Assembly (NCBI GenBank): GCA_022606425.2
Contig: JAHDVF020000880.1
Location: 1,302,001-1,366,000, forward strand
DNA: 64,000 bases
Source of the DNA: Lepidostoma basale
Lineage: Eukaryota; Arthropoda; Insecta; Trichoptera; Lepidostomatidae
Direction: 5' to 3'
Shown here: in pieces, positions 62,845-64,000 of the stretch
Position numbering within the stretch: the first letter of the stretch is position 1
How the letters are laid out: every line of letters begins with the position of its first letter
Program-made: the position numbers and the translations under genes
Notes under the pieces: model-generated
Told to the model about the DNA's origin: nothing
Seen by the model: the letters and a program-made list of their open reading frames with translations, nothing else
Database searches by the model: none

Positions 62845-63185
62845 ACTCACCATTTTGCCGTCTCTCCGAAGGGGGAGGCAGAAAGAATAGACCGCCAAAC
62901 AGTTTTTTTCCTGGCATAATTCTTCCTTGTCCTCAACATTTGTACATCGTGCCATACACGCACGGTGATTTCTCCAACTCCTCACATAGCCGACATTTAA
63001 TATTTGATGGATTTGCTCGTACCACCATTTTCCTCGGTCTTGCTTTATTTCTAGTTCCGTTTACGTCGTTTACATAATCTCTCTCCACCATTTCTTCATT
63101 CATTATTGCCATGTCTCCAAGCCATTATAACGACCCCATCATTATTTTGTTCATTACGTTTTCATTCGCACTCCATTAACTGATT
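62845..63185 (-). mobile_element. TTAG-tailed LINE 3' part, antisense, tail lost
   Basis: CACCATTTTGCCGTCTCTCC, AAGGGGGAGGCAGAAAGAAT, GACCGCC, then the complement of the C-terminal region to about 63180. Confidence 0.7.
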
Positions 63186-63194
63186 TTATACTTT

Positions 63195-63485
63195 CGTATG
63201 AAGAACTTAATTTGTGGTGTAACATTGTTAAATGTCATAATAATTCAATTGTAATTTGTATAAACCACTTTATTAGTTATTAACACCAACTGGTTTCGCT
63301 ACCGCCGGAGCTTCGTCAGGGTAACAGAATATATTAAACATAAAATCAGAGAACAACATAAAAAAATACATATAAAAATGGAGGGGAGAAAAGGGGATAA
63401 GATAAAGTGTGCGCGAGGACAAATAGGGTGGTAGAACGGTGAGTCATGAATATTAGGGAATAACTTTGTAATATAATAATTTATA
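63195..63485 (-). repeat. Repeat with hammerhead-like motif (CTGACGA, GCTCC family), copy 2
   Basis: Minus strand: CTGACGA (63319-63313), AGCTCC/GGTAGC stem, GAAAC, CAGTTGGT. ACCA and TGGT can pair as stem III. Same flanks and orientation as copy 1. Confidence 0.55.
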
Positions 63486-63789
63486 ATAAATATTCTAAAA
63501 GCTGATAGGGGAGTTCAATTTTTAGTTTTTATTTTGTTGTGGGAATGTTTAAAATGATTTAAAACGGGGAAAATGACTAAAATGGGGTATGAGAAAGATA
63601 AGTCTGATTATTTATTGTATTACGGGTAAATTATTATTAAGGGCTCTCTTGATTTCAAGTGATTCTAAGTTATCAAATTAAAGACCCTGGATTTTTTTTG
63701 TGGAGCATCTTTTCTGGCCTAAAATGAAAACAGAATAAATCCTTAACTGTTATTTTTTTCTCTTTTCGTGCTTATTTTGTCAGGTTAAT

Positions 63790-63885
63790 TTTTCATTTAT
63801 ATATATAAAAATCGGTACAAGAACATAATACACTGCCATCTTAGCTTTTTTTGGATAGGCTTTTCTTTGCGATGACAACTTCAAG
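63790..63885 (-). mobile_element. TTAG-tailed LINE internal fragment, antisense
   Basis: ATACACTGCCATCTTAGCTT, TTTTGGATAGGCTTTTCTTT, GCGATGACAACTTCAAGTG, the complement of the KVVIAKKSLSKKAKMAV-like region. Confidence 0.65.
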
Positions 63886-64000
63886 TGTCAACTTAATTGC
63901 CCTAAAGTTAAAACATAATTAAAAAGAAAAACAGCAATGTGCGAAAAACAGGACGGGTTAGAAAAACAAAATATAACTTAATTTCTCATCTTGATCGGTG

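Noticed and set aside
1..64000. LTR retrotransposons or endogenous viral elements
   Set aside because: No long terminal repeats, gag, integrase or viral-like genes were recognised anywhere.

Overview
The window reads as a gene-poor, A+T-rich, transposon-saturated stretch of an arthropod genome, most probably an insect. Support: split exons with canonical GT/AG signals, a TATA plus TCAGT initiator promoter, exons of a Dscam-type immunoglobulin gene, several mariner transposons, and RTE-, Jockey- and L2-like LINEs. I lean towards a beetle but the sequence does not prove it.

Two host genes are supportable. (1) On the minus strand, 14648-18130, a two-exon gene encodes a predicted 432-residue secreted protein rich in His, Pro and Ser. 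Exon 1 is a 20-residue signal peptide (18100-18041) and exon 2 (15886-14648) carries the rest. A TATA box and initiator sit correctly spaced just upstream. I do not recognise the family. (2) On the plus strand, five phase-compatible exons (50313-50464, 54211-54301, 57351-57675, 59939-60074, 61279-61398) encode the end of one Ig domain, two complete ones and the start of a fourth, in the style of Dscam Ig6-Ig9. The gene continues past the right edge. A possible far-upstream exon lies at 33171-33280, so much of 33-64 kb may be its introns.

Nearly everything else is repeats. Left third (0-24 kb): an RTE-like LINE insertion with an 11-bp target duplication, many LINE 3' fragments, foldback elements, a 9-bp TACG minisatellite and the secreted-protein gene. 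Middle (24-33 kb): three mariners, one nested in another, an RTE fragment, a pogo/Tigger-like element split by a LINE, and TTAG-tailed LINE pieces. Right half (33-64 kb): a satellite-like array, hAT fossils, a 2.6-kb DNA transposon with 8-bp target duplication, tRNA-derived SINEs, more LINE ends and the Ig exons.

The most striking signal is a set of short palindromic elements scattered through the window. Their arms carry hammerhead-ribozyme-like cores: CTGANGA, a short stem II, GAAA, a palindromic stem III such as ACAGCTGT or ACATGT, then GTC. They are often arranged as inverted pairs. Three sequence families replace the conserved C3 and G8 together by T and A (TTGATAA or TTGAGAA). This is what a compensatory change of the C3-G8 tertiary pair would look like. 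Two SINE families also share 3' tails with LINEs in the same window. All calls are from reading the sequence; no search or folding program was run.
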